Below are positions 33,861 through 45,784 of a stretch of 64,000 nt of DNA, one piece after another (position 1 is the stretch's first letter; every line of letters starts with the position of its first letter). Source of the DNA: Channa striata (Eukaryota > Chordata > Actinopteri > Anabantiformes > Channidae); NCBI GenBank assembly GCA_033026295.1, contig JAUPFM010000112.1, positions 36,027 through 100,026 on the forward strand. The letters are read 5' to 3'. The translations under genes were made by a program, and so were the position numbers. The notes below the pieces were generated by a model. That model saw only the letters and a program-made list of their open reading frames with translations, was not told the DNA's origin and did not search any database.

Positions 33861-34196
33861 TATATTTTTATTTTAAGCATTAAGGTCTGCTGGTGGTTGA
33901 GATGTCAGCTGTCTGAGCTCACAGATGGAAGCTGTCTAACATTTGACCAGTGATCAGATATTTGGTTCCTGAGTAGTTGTGACACCATCCATCCAAACCA
34001 CCTCCTCTTCGTCTTGTCACTGTTTGGTGTTTTGGACCTGTAGCTGAGTCCACACCTGTAAGAAATGACAGTTTGGTTTGTGAAAGTAGCCTCAGTTACA
34101 GTCACTCAGATCAGTCCAGGTGATAGACAGCTCCAAGTCCTTCATTGCAGTCAGGATCAGCATGTGGGTGTTTACCCGTCTATCTCTGTACTTACA

Positions 34197-34520
34197 GCAG
34201 TGCTTCTCAAATAGTGGGGGGCACGGTGCGCTGCCAGGGGCGGCGTGACCCTGGGGAACATGCTTTTTTGCCGTACCAGAATAAAGTGTAATTGCAGATC
34301 CAGTCCAGTAGTTGGCAGTGGCGCTCTCATTGTCAGAGTGAGCGCAGGGAGGATTAGCTCTATGGTGTCGGGTTTATTTTGCACCGAGCAGGCGACAGGA
34401 AGGGAGTAAACGAACCTGAAGACAACATGAAGAGATTTTAACAGGGATGAAAAGAAAGATAATGAGACAAAAGAAAGTCACCCAAAGCTAAGACGAGGAA
34501 ATATGATTTTAATTTTACGC
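34197..34520 (+). mobile_element. hAT-like DNA transposon 5' end
   Basis: CAGTGCTTCTCAAATAGTGG resembles the terminal repeat of hAT elements. About 230 bases later a broken frame near 34427-34530 reads like a hAT transposase start (M-K-R-F, then R-K-Y-D-F-N-F-T in another frame). The rest of the element is absent. Confidence 0.45.
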
Positions 34521-34529
34521 ATATGTAGC

Positions 34530-35349
34530 GCTTCAAATACATTTCAGCTCCACCTTTACCGGCAATGACCTTTGACCCTTATTTTTTATAAACTACAGTA
34601 TGTGGTTGTCTGAGATATAAAACCAAACCCATAACATACATTAAAGCTGACTATTTTTAAAACAAATAATCCTCATTTGGATAAGAGAGAGGAAAAGCTG
34701 GAAGTAGATTTGCACCCACAATCAATTCACATTCAATTTGAGATGGACATAAATACGTATAGGATATAAATGACAGCTCCTCATAATAATAGTCACACAG
34801 CCTAGTGCTTATGAAAAAAAGAATAAAGTTATGCTATTAACTGCCAATACTGACTGAAATTACTTGAACTGTATGAAACACATGATTACCTGCAGTGTTT
34901 TGATGTGACACATTTAAACAAACCTGCACTTCCCATCTTCGCCTTCGAGTTATCAGTAATCATCCTGACCTTTTAGGAGAATCACACAAATCCATAGATC
35001 ATATATATATTACACACAAACAAACGCACATACACGTTTAGGCACTGCAGGCCAAAACAAGTTATATTATATATATATAACAAGTACTTGTGTATTTTGG
35101 CTCTCATTAACTACCTATGTAATAATTAATGGTAGGATTAATTATGAGTTATATATTCATGCAGAGATGTTGGAACTGACTCCCAGCTTGTTCATTAAAT
35201 TGTCCTTTCATCATGTTCAGATGAGGACATGAAAAGAAAACCTATTTACAAACGATATCTGTCTCCCTACATTAACTAAACTTCCCAGAAAAGGTCAAAC
35301 ATCTTTTAAATAATATGGATTTTGTTTAAATAATAAAATGCTGTTGCTG
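34530..35349. other. No gene seen
   Basis: AT-rich intergenic sequence with short TA runs (34999-35013, 35066-35080). Nothing supportable was found. Confidence 0.4.
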
Positions 35350-36000
35350 TTTGCTGTTTTATCTTTTTTCTCCCATGTGACACATTTGACATTTTCGGAG
35401 TCTGACATCTCCTAAAGGTCGTATTAAACAGCACATTGTGATGACAAGCACATATGCCAATAGCAAAATGTTATTACCATGTGTACTGTATGCAACACTG
35501 CTATGAGAGATTGTGCCTGTGATTGATTTTGGATTGGGATCAAACTCATTAGTATTATCTGCTGAGCCATGACCATCCTCTGTTAATAAGATCAAAGAAA
35601 ACATGTTGGTCTCAAGGACCAGGACAGGATTGTGTCTCCACTTTACTGGAAAAGGTTAATATTCCATTTCATATACACGTCTATTAATATGGTCATTTCC
35701 TCCCCTGGAGAACTTTCATGGAATGTATGCAAAGATATTAAATTGCTCTGATTACATGATGTCAGAGCATCTTTTTGAGACTGCTCATTTTTATTTTCTC
35801 CCATGTGAAGCAGTTAACTTTAACATCTCCTGCAGGTCAAGTCACACAGGACACTGAAGCAAAGTAAAGTGTGAAATAACATCCACTGTATGCATGTCTA
35901 CTGTAATCAGTGGTACATTTGGTTAATGCTGGGTTCACATCAGATTTGTCAATATAATGTGCTGAGCCATTAACATCCTCTGTTAATCAATTCAGAAAAA
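35350..36000. repeat. Local tandem duplication, about 420 bp period
   Basis: TTTCTCCCATGTGA with ACATCTCCT and then TGCTGAGCCAT...CATCCTCTGTTAAT occurs twice: about 35368-35590 and about 35797-35988. Diverged, no coding frame. Confidence 0.5.
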
Positions 36001-36187
36001 TCCATATAAAAATAACTAAACGCAACATTTGGTTTCTATTTCTAACATGCATGTAACTGGGGCAAATGTAAAATTTGCTCTAATCTGAAATAAACTGTTA
36101 CCTTCTACAGAAAATATGAATTCAAAGAGGATGTGATCTTACAGTTGCTCAAAAATAGAAGCAAAAAGAAGAAGGGCAATTTGTCAC

Positions 36188-36248
36188 CTTCAGCGTTTCC
36201 GTAGAAGCGTTTCGTAGAAGCGTTTCCGTGAGAAGGATGTGTTCAGCA
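36188..36248 (-). pseudogene. Relic of a receptor second leader exon with internal duplication
   Basis: The flanks match the intron sequence around the 33-nt exon of genes A to C (TTACC-type donor side, CACTxAAATAAAG acceptor side). The exon is 61 nt because a GTAGAAGCGTTTC unit is repeated, which breaks the frame. No leader exon or Ig exon belonging to it was found nearby, so it is an isolated remnant of a lost receptor gene. Confidence 0.6.
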
Positions 36249-36309
36249 CTAAAATAAAGATTAAAACTGCATCAGACGTGATCACCATGACAATCAGCAA
36301 ATGTATTTT

Positions 36310-37565
36310 AAGAACAAGTAGGAATTTCATCAGAGGCAGTTTCTAAAATGATAATCTGTCTGATGGTAAGGAACATTTTAAAACTGGAAACATGTTTTAA
36401 ATTATTTTAGGTAAAATAAGAAAAATAATAATAGACCATAAACTGCACTCACTGTCACAACTTAACTAAATTACACTTTATTTGGTGTGATAGACAATTA
36501 CACATTCATTAAACATACAACAACTGAATTCATACACAGGTTTAGTTTTTGTATTTGTATGTGAATGTTGTGCAGTGCTTCACAAATTATCTTATCAGAT
36601 AAACAACAGCATCACTGGTGGTCCCGACACATTACCTTTGTGCACAAGAAAAAACTAAACTTAAAATGAACACAGTGTAACTTAAAACTAAATCCAGACC
36701 TGCTGATTGAGAGCAGATTAAAGATGTTTAGACACATGATAAATCTTTATGTACGTGAATCTATAACATATTTAACTAACAAATGGTCTTTAGCTATTCA
36801 ACTGTCAGTGATTCAGTGAAGGCTTAGTAATGTAAAACATTAAAGACGCAGCTTTGTCCTGTCTGATTAGGCCCTACATCATTACAAGTTTCAGTTTGAG
36901 TTCTGGTGATCACAAATGGCACCAAAGCATCTGATTTTATCACTAAAGTCTTTTATAAAACAACATTTTCATAAAATAACACATGGGCTCATCAAAGTCT
37001 GTACAACTATGAGCAAATATCTGACACTTGTACTACATGTGTCACTGCAGGGAAGTGGAACCTGCAACACAACAAAAATCATCAAGACTAAAGAAATAAT
37101 CATAAACACTATAAAACTTGGTATTTGTGTGTTTATGTCATGACCCCACAAACAGCATCTTTGTACTGTGATTAGAAATTCAAGTCAAAATAAGGAGGAA
37201 TGTGTGTGTTACATGGTCCAGGAGGCAGCATGACATGTGTCAGAATAATTCATTGTGCCTGACCTGAAGCCACTGTAAAGACGCTCACTTTGTTACGATT
37301 TGCCAAATAGCGACAAAACTGAACACTACACAGCAAAAGATACAACAAAACCAACACCTCAGAAGGAGGAGCGAACCAACGGATTACGGCAGATCTACAA
37401 TTCTACCAGAGCAGGCCAGGACATGGAGAACACAAACTAAGGACAGAGCAAAAACAGGGCAGGAGGACCAGAAGGAACGCAGTCCAAAATACTTGCTACA
37501 GGAAGAGACTTGGCCTGCCTAACAGACTGGACAGCATCCAAGACACAGCAACACTGAGCGTCTGT
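36310..37565. other. No gene seen
   Basis: Intergenic. From about 37270, A/C-rich sequence of repeat character leads into the minisatellite. The short frames here have no recognisable domain. Confidence 0.4.
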
Positions 37566-37569
37566 TCAG

Positions 37570-38127
37570 GTCTTAAAGGTCTTAAAGGTTTTAAAGGCCT
37601 TAAAGGTTTTAAAGGTCTTAAAGGTTTTAAAGGTTTTAAAGGTTTTAAAGGTTTTAAAGGTTTTAAAGGTTTTAAAGGCCTTAAAGGTTTTAAAGGTTTT
37701 AAAGGTTTTTTAAAGGTCTTAAAGGTTGTTTTAAAGGTTTTAAAGGTTTAAAAAGGTTTTAAAAAGGTTTTAAAGGTCTTAAAGGTCTTAAAGGCCTTAA
37801 AGGTTTTAAAGGTTTTAAAGGTTTTAAAGGTTTTAAAGGTTTTAAAGGTTTTAAATGTTTTAAAGGTTTTAAAGGCCTTAAAGGTTTTAAAGTTTTTAAA
37901 GGTCTTAAAGGTTGTAAAAGTTTTAAAGGTTTTAAAGGTTTTAAAGGTTTTAAAGGTCTTAAAGGTCTTAAAGGTTTTAAAGGTTTTAAAGGTTTTAAAG
38001 GTTTTAAAGGTTTTAAAGGTTTTAAAGGTTTTAAAGGTCTTAAGGTTTTAAAGGTCTTAAAGGTTTTAAAGGTTTTAAAGGTCTTAAAGGTCTTAAAGGT
38101 CTTAAAGGTCTTAAAGGTTTTAAAGGT
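37570..38127. repeat. Minisatellite of TTTTAAAGG units
   Basis: About 60 copies of a 9-bp unit (TTTTAAAGG, with TCTTAAAGG and CCTTAAAGG variants), nearly uninterrupted for 560 bp. The variants come in blocks, as expected from unequal exchange. It is not a CRISPR array: the unit is too short and has no spacers. Confidence 0.95.
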
Positions 38128-38129
38128 GC

Positions 38130-40990
38130 GCTCTAATCAGTCTCAAGTGCAGGCAGCTGTGCACCCCCATAACGGCACTGGTTCCAGATGTGGCTACAGC
38201 AGGAGAGGGAGCTGCCGACCTGCACAGAGAGAGACTGAGTCTGAGAAGCCGTAAAAAAAAAGCACAAGGACAGACTAAACACACAGATCTTGACACACGT
38301 CCACAAACTCTTTAGTCATTGAGTTTGATGTGCTCCTGATTCTGACAGCTGTAGTCCCAGTCTTCACAGAGAGCGCTTGTTTGTTGTGTAGACAGAAACT
38401 GGGCTGTAGTTTAACATCCACTTGTGGTCAATTAAGAGAAAATTATTTTATAACAGAGTTCAACAGTGTTGTAGCATTTATTGAGATAAAATGTGATTTT
38501 CCTTTCACAGTCTGAGCACACAGAAAGTCCCCCAGTTCACAGGGGCACTGACATGAATGAATGATAAATTAAATGAGTTTACTCTGTACAGTGATGGTCA
38601 TGCTGTTGAACTGTCCTGACATAAATTCACAGGTGAACCACATTTCCATCCTGTAATAAATGCATTTTGCACGTTGCATGTAAAGTCAGTCACTTCTTCA
38701 GTTCAAAGGAAAACAAGATGTTAGAAGATGTTACAACAAATATATTACACATTCAAAAGCGTAGCACAGTAAGACACATCTCACCTTAATTTTAGGTCGC
38801 TGGAAAAAAGGTTGTCAATAAAATCATATAATATGCTAAGAAACAAGCTCTTTAATAATCCCTGTAACAGGTGTTTTGGTTCTGAATCATCAAGGTACAG
38901 TAAGGTGCCTCCCTACAGTTTTCTGTGCTGATATTAAGTCTCGATATGGATTAAGGAAGAATTAATGAACTGCTTCCTGTTTCTGTTTTAATCTTGGTTA
39001 ATGCTGCAGTCAACAATGATTAACCTGATGGGTAACATTTTCTTTGTGTCTCTATCCACTTATCGTCTGAAATGTTAGTATTAAAGTAGAAACTGTGATA
39101 ATTTAGATGTATTTGTCGTGTTTTGGGTTTTTACTTCCCTCGTCTTTTGTATTCACATTTTTTTTCTGTGTGTGTTCCTGCACTCGCCCTTTACCTTTCA
39201 TCATCATCATCATCATCATCCCTGCATGTTTTGTATTTAAGGGCTTGTGTTGAGTTTTGGGGTTGCTACTGTGTCATGGTTCATTCTGGTGTGTCTCCCT
39301 GATCTTGTTCACCCTTTCCTGATTTCCAGCTCTTAATACTCGTCGTGAGTCTGTTGATAGTTTTTCGTAGTTCAGATTTTGTTACAGCCTAAGTCTCTCT
39401 GCCTTTGAGATTATACTGTTCTGTGAGTTATTATTGTTAAACATTTTGTTAGAGCACATGTCTGTGTGCTGAGTATCATAGGATCTGTAGTATGTATGAT
39501 AATTAATAACTGTATCAGTAGTTCAAACATGTTTCTGTTTGTAATATTAATCTCCTCTGTAAGAGTGATTTTCTGTCATAGTGTTAGTCTTCTCGTTAAG
39601 AGTGAATTTTGTTATGGTCTAAGTTTCTGCCTTTGAATTAACAGTGTTATTATCTCAACAGTCTGAGTTGATTGTTACAGTTTCAGTATATGAGTTAATG
39701 TTGTTCAATCTTTTGAGTGAGTTTAGTTATAGTCCAAGTCTCTGTCTTTGAGTTAATATTGTCATCTCCTAGTATAGGAGTATAGAAAACAGCCAACTGT
39801 GAATCACTTCAGAAGGGAGGCAAAACCAAACCAATCAAACAATAAACTGAGAAGTTACAGAACAAGGGTCAGACACACACGGAGAACAGGGGAAAACTAA
39901 TTAGGGGCAGAGTTTAGTAACAACAGCATGAAGTAAAAAAGGTAAATAATAAGCAGGGAAATGTACATAGGGGAAAACTATTAACAAGGGGATATGGGAG
40001 CTTGACGGAACTAAGACTGGAGTAACACAGAAGAGCAAATGCAGGAAAGTAAAACTAGAATCAGCCAGGGACAGACCAAGATTGACTAGAGGAGATAACT
40101 AGGGTGTAAGGGGGGACAGACTGTACACAGTGGCAGATTAAAGAACCCAAAATTAACTGGACGAGGGACAAGGCAACACAAGGCAGGACCAGGTGAAAAC
40201 AGGAAAACAAATATAGACACACACACACACACACACACACACAGGGACTAAAAACAGGTACAAAATCACTATGCAAACACTGACCTGGAAGAGATTAAAA
40301 CGAAGAGCCAAAGAGTGAGTGAGTATTTCAGAAACAGATCAGACACGAGTTTAACCAATAAAAGTGCAAACAACAGAACGTGAGAAAACACAATCTAACA
40401 AACCTGAGACATAAAAAAACATTAACAGCGACCAATAGCTAGAATCAAACAACCAGAGGACAGAAACTACCCACATAGAGAGAAGACAATGATCTGGCTG
40501 GAAACAAGGGGAAAGCTGAGTGTAAATAGGCTGGGGAACAGGTGAATGGAACAATAAGAGGTGATGAGTATTGAAGCTGCCAGAGTGAGTTTTGGAACAG
40601 GAAGTGGGGCAGAGAGCCAACACAAAGGAAAACCCTCAGGGTCAACAGAGATGCCGATGGACATGACAGGAGATCAGAGGACTTGGGAATGAGATCAGAC
40701 TGAGTAAAGTGGATGTGATAGTAGCTGGTCATTAATGAGGAAAAAGTTTATGAAAATTAAAAGTGACGTGAACTAAATAATCACATTTTACTGGGATTAT
40801 CACTTTACTCTGACAACCCCACAGTAAGTAACCCTGGCTCCATGGAAACTAAATTATTTCACAGTGACATTCAAATTTAAATTTCTTCATTTTGCAACAT
40901 AAAAACTGACTGAGATATTACAAGATCCAGCACAGACATCACCATGACCCATGTAGGCACATGTTCCCACACAGATGAATTAATGAGGCA
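38130..40990. other. Intergenic, unclassified repeats and simple runs
   Basis: This holds a (CAT)n run at 39199-39220, a (CA)n run at 40216-40242, and a long A/G-rich stretch (39790-40740) that looks like a retroelement end or LTR on the minus strand but was not assigned to a family. Around 39360-39770 a phrase like TTTTGTTATxGxCxAAGTCTCTG repeats loosely. No gene. Confidence 0.4.
40216..40242. repeat. (CA)n microsatellite
   Basis: About 13 CA units. Confidence 0.9.
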
Positions 40991-41005
40991 TTAGAAAATA
41001 TAATG

Positions 41006-41021
41006 TCGCCCTCTGTTGGAC
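41006..41021 (-). promoter_or_regulatory. CTCF-like motif (CCAACAGAGGGCGA)
   Basis: The minus strand reads TCCAACAGAGGGCGA, close to the vertebrate CTCF core. It lies between gene B's 5' end and gene C's 3' end. Called on motif alone; such sites are also spread by repeats. Confidence 0.3.
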
Positions 41022-41545
41022 AACAATTAGAATTACAACAACACGTTTATTATACTTGTGTGTGGGTTTTAAATTCAATATGTGAACTGTTTGAAAACTG
41101 GATAATATGCAATGTTACAGCAGAAAGAAATAGAACAGTAACAGAAATTATAAAGAGCAATCAAAGGAATATCCGAATAAAGTAGAAATATAGAAAACCT
41201 CAGCTGTGTTCAGAATGAACAAGAAATAAACAAGTTGCTGTGAAGGTCATTTCGTAGCACAGATGTTAGAGGCAGTGACCTGGTGTGAACAGTGGTGTGT
41301 TGTAAAGTCTGACAGCAGCAGGAAGGAACAAGCTACGAGTTTAAAACACTGTTACATGTTCAGACAAATAGCAAATGTATATTTTTACCTGACATTTTTT
41401 TGGTTTCAATGACAAACATTATTAGTTTCTTGATATTTTTAATTGATTTTTCAGCAAAGACCCATAGTTTCAGTTATGAATACTATGATACATTTTATAA
41501 TAATTTGAATTTAATAACCCAGTGACAGTAGTCACTAAATTATCT

Positions 41546-41608
41546 GTGGATGAATTTGGATTCAGGTTCTTGTAGTAAGTTTTCCTCTGTATTGTCACCG
41601 TCTCCCTG
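41546..41608 (-). pseudogene. Relic tail exon (paralogue of gene E exon 62807-62869)
   Basis: G-A-C-A-A-T-A-C-A-G-A-G-G-A-A-A-A-C matches the gene E exon that encodes S-D-Y-N-N-V. A base is missing after the GAGGAAAACT stretch and the donor GT has become AT. A second scrap of the same exon is at about 42578-42604, where flanks at 42437-42560 match 62660-62790. These are leftovers of at least one lost gene E-like receptor. Confidence 0.6.
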
Positions 41609-41689
41609 TTAAGATGATTCTATAAAAGCATTTATAAAACACTTTATCTACATTAGAGACTGTAGTTTGTAATTGCAATATTTCAGGAA

Positions 41690-42245
41690 CACCCGGGGTG
41701 GATCACGGCAAGGGAGCACTGGCTGAATCTGAGGGGAGAAAGACAGTGGAGTGAAATCTTGTGAATGAAAGGAGTCTTACGGAAGTGTGGAGAGCTGACG
41801 GGATGACGGAGGGTTTCAGTACAACGGAGGCGAGTGTGTGGAGAGACCGGAAGGAAGTAAAAGCGGCCGACAACGTCAGGGAGAAAAACAGGCACAAAGT
41901 GAAAACGGAAAATGAAGAAACAAAACAAGTCAAGAGCTCCGACCAAACAAGTAACAAAGCAAATATACTCATGAAAGTTCTTGAAGTCTTCGCAGTGGCA
42001 GGAGAGAAGCCCAGGATTCCAAGACGAATAGTCCAACAACTGAGACGGAGAAGAGACTCTGGCAAAGGCAAAAGAACTTGAGACTTGGCAAAACATGGAC
42101 AAAACATGAACGATAATCTGAGGCTGGGAAACGGGCAGGCAGGGATTATGTAGGAGTGACACCGGAGAAACGAATCGGTGTCATGAGAGCGGAGGAGAGA
42201 GACAGAACCGTAACCAGGGCAACGCAGATCAACGCCGAGAGCGTG
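41690..42245 (-). repeat. Unclassified GC-richer repeat, possible solo LTR
   Basis: About 550 bp with base composition unlike its AT-rich neighbours, beginning TGTCACGCTCTCGG on the minus strand. Long overlapping frames on both strands lack any domain. It resembles a fish LTR, but no paired copy or target duplication was found. Confidence 0.35.
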
Positions 42246-42619
42246 ACAACTTTGCTCTGAGGTTTTCTTCTTGATTTGGATTTTTGCTGCATTGTACTTC
42301 AGTTGTAAGTCAGTTTGAATAAAAGCGTCTGACAAATGACTGAATGTAAATGTAAATGTAAATGTAATCCTCCCCGTTGGAAATGTTATAAATAATTTTA
42401 CTATAAATTGTTAGTGTAGAACAAAACTCTGCTTATTGTCTCATCTGCTGGTTTAAAACTTTTCAGGCTATTGGCTGTTGTTACACTCTACTGTAATTAT
42501 TAAGAATATGATACATTTATACTGTAAATCAAATTTAATTATTAATAACCAAGTGAATGTAGTAACAATATTTGTACCTCTGGTTGAATCTGGATAATTT
42601 TAGAGTCAACAATTACCCA

Positions 42620-43205
42620 ACATACATGTGGGAGAACTGTGGAAACCAAAAAAGGAGGAAACCAACACAATCACTGGGGTAGAACATGCAAACTTGGCAG
42701 CATTAACCACTCGCCCAGTGTGATGTCATTACTGATGCATGAAATATCAAAAACAATAAAAAACAAAAAGGCCCAAAAAAGTTAAATCAGTTTAATTGAA
42801 AATAAAATGAAATTCAGTGACATATGGTTTATATGTTAGCAGGATATCTAGAAAATACACATACAGTATATGAAGATTGGAGCTTCTCATCAAACATTCT
42901 GACTTAAACTCTCTCAATGGCCTTTTGTTTAACCCTGCAGCCCCAACTCACCAACATCACTCACTCAGTTATTAACCTCAGACTGGGATTCTAACGTTAG
43001 TCACATGTAAAAATGGACATAAACACATTTTGAATGTTTTCACTAAACGTCAGTCTAAAAATTGTTGTAGTGGAGAGTTTCCAAGGCTGCAGAGCATCGA
43101 GAAAGGTGGTTGTGTCGTTTCTTCTCACTGTGATAAATGTCCTCCCCCCTTCCAGCTGTGAGGAAGCAGCACTAACCACTGCACCACCGTGCTGCTGTTA
43201 TTGAA
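42620..43205 (-). repeat. SINE fragments of the 29028 type, reverse orientation
   Basis: AGAACATGCAAAC with AAAGGAGGAAACCAACACAA (42640-42705) and CAGCTGTGAGGAAGCAGCAC with TGCACCACCGTGCTGC (43152-43197) are reverse-complement pieces of the common teleost SINE. Confidence 0.5.
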
Positions 43206-43357
43206 GCATAAAATGGTTTAAAATACAATCAAAACACAAAAAAGCATTAATTTCCTGGAAATTATTGAACAAGTAAAGCTAAAATGATCCATGACTTGTG
43301 GGAACAGGGACATAACATGGAAATGGCCCCTGCTCTTCTTCTTCTGGTGCTACTGCT

Positions 43358-45373
43358 TTACAGACCTGGAAGAAAACCACAAAAACAGATATGTGCTTAT
43401 CTAAGATATGAAAGATGATTTCTGATGAGTTATATTACATGTAATCATCTGCAGATTATCCCATTTGCTACGTGGCAGCATTATTACCAGCAGCTGTTCC
43501 TGGTTTGACTTCAGAATAAACCAATTCATCAGTTGCTGCAGCAGAAGATTTTCCTATGAATGAAGAGATGATTTGTTAAAATTAAGCATGAGCAGTTTTA
43601 GAGGAAATACGGCTGTAATAATGACGTTGTTGTTGATGTTGTGGCTCATATTTCAGTTTAATTTGTGCATGTGTGGCAGTTTAGGACCTCAGCAGATTCA
43701 CAAAGGAGCTGGACACATGTCACTTATAAATATGAGAACCATTAATATAAAAACAGTCAGACAGAATGAAACATTAATAGTTCAGTGTGATTAACTATTG
43801 TAACGTTTAACCTCCATCTTTAACATAGACTGAAACATGACCTGGACATTTCAGTCTTTAAATCCTTTCTGGACACCAAGCTCTGCTACAGCGTCACCAA
43901 ATTCAAACTGCTACTTAAATGTAAAAGATCTTCGAGAGCCAGAGTTTGATTTGTCCTCTGGGCCACTGTAGAAACATGGAGGTGACACACGGCGAGCTGC
44001 ACTTTATGTAGATATAAGAGGCTCATTCTTATTGTCAGGAGATTATCCACTAATGAAAACATCATTATAAATACTAATAAATTAATTTGTGCTTATAGAT
44101 TTCTCCAAATCCCACACACTGCAACTTTAAGGCCAATGAAGGGAACTGAACCTATTGTACAAATACACATTATACCAAGACCAACATGTCGGACAATAAC
44201 TACAGGTGGATGCAGACTTTACTTACCTTTCTTTTTCTTGGCTTTTCCTTTATTGTGGTGGTTGATCTGAGCATACGTCAGACTGTCGTCTAAACAGAAA
44301 CAACATCTCAGGGTTTGTTCACAGACGTTTAACACACAGCTGATGGACGAATGGATTAACACGTAGGAACAAAGAGCTGGCGGTTGTCTGTGTTTGTTTT
44401 TTCTTTGTCAGCATCACATACTGAAAAATATCAAATGTGTTTCTTTATTTTTTGTGTCTTTGAGTTTGATCTGAGTCAGATTCTGTTGATGCTCTAAATC
44501 AGTAAATCAGGTTTTGTGTCAGATTTGACAATTTCCACGGCTCTGCTGAAACCTAGTGCTGCTGTATAATAACTACTAATGGAGATTAATGAAGGACGTG
44601 CTGACCCATGTTTTCCTCCAGTTCAACAATGTGACACATTTCTACACAAACTCACGACCTGTAGTTTCTGTCTTCACATCAGAGTAAACACGGCTCTCTT
44701 CTGCTTTATGATCCCAACCTGTGAAGATAATCAGATGAATCCACAAAAGGAAAAAAAATCTCTATAACTATATTTACTGTATGTTCTGTATTTGTTGTAC
44801 TCACGCTTCTTTTCAACGTGTTTAAGTTCAATGACAGAATATGTGACTTCCTGTGATTCACCTGCGTCAGAAATATACAGTATGTGAGAGGATTTTATAT
44901 CAGTCACATGTGAACACTTTCCTTCAACTACACAGACACTGATCCAGGTTAATCCTGAGGTTTACTGTACCATTCCCAGGGTTTTCACAGTCTTTGATGG
45001 ATTCATAGATACAAGCTTCACCTTCAATTAAGGAAAAAGTCAGATAAATCATTTGAATTTAAATGTATTGAAAAAATATTTCCTGAATTAAAAATCTGTG
45101 TTTTTATTGTGGTTTGTATTGATTAATTTAGAATAATGACAGAAACTAAGTAAAAGGAATATTAATAGTGATAGTAGGACTAGTAGTAGGTAATTACTGA
45201 CCAGGGAGAGCAGAGGTGTATTCATGATGCTGATTTTCATCCCGACTGTGACTGTCTGACTGGATCTGCCTAAATCAAAATAATAAGAACAATGAAGTAG
45301 ATACAGAGAATCTAATAAAGAGGTTGAACTGAAGATGATGTAACTGAGTGAACTCACCTGATAGAACATGAAT
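43358..45373 (-). CDS. Gene C cytoplasmic tail exons
   Basis: Microexon 45358-45373 (16 nt), then 45202-45269 (68 nt), 44971-45021 (A-C-I-Y-E-S-I), 44805-44861 (V-T-Y-S-V-I), 44659-44718 (R-V-Y-S-D-V), 44227-44289 (L-T-Y-A-Q-I), 43488-43553 (L-V-Y-S-E-V) and a last exon giving G-L-stop at 43358. All join in frame. The donor after 44718-44659 reads GTCGTG. A stronger GTGAGT three bases downstream would add one codon in frame. Unlike in gene B, the cassette is present once and the last motif is a full ITIM. Confidence 0.75.
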
Positions 45374-45784
45374 CTGTCAGAAAGAAATAATTGTTACATG
45401 ACTTTATAAATTGAATGATCCTGCTGTTATTTCACGTAATTTTGATCCAAATGCATCTGTGTGTGAATCACTCAAAAGTAGTTAGTCAACATCTAATATC
45501 CGAAGAATAGTGACTCACCCTTGGACTGTCTGCAGTGATACAACAGGAGCAGGAGAATAATAAGTACAATCCCACAAACCAACCCAGTGATCAGGGCCAC
45601 AGGAAGTGAAGAGCTTTCATGGTTGGACACAGCTGCTGTAAACAAGAAATATTAAGTATTAACAAACACAAATGGGCATTTTGTTTCACAGAACTTAGTT
45701 TCACGTGACTCAGTAAAGACTAAACTCTGAAATGAAATAAATAAAAAAATAATCACAGAAAAAGTTTTTTATATGTAAACTGTT

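Noticed and set aside
37570..38127. Regular repeat array as a possible CRISPR
   Set aside because: A 9-bp unit without spacers in a vertebrate genome is a minisatellite.
40351..40732. Overlapping minus-strand frames of 65-95 codons rich in L, S and F
   Set aside because: They come from an A/G-rich repeat-like stretch, are open in all three frames for the same region, and show no domain.
41683..42335. Overlapping minus-strand frames of 159 and 210 codons and a plus-strand frame of 106 codons
   Set aside because: Both strands are open because of base composition, and no domain is visible. It fits an LTR-like repeat better than a gene.
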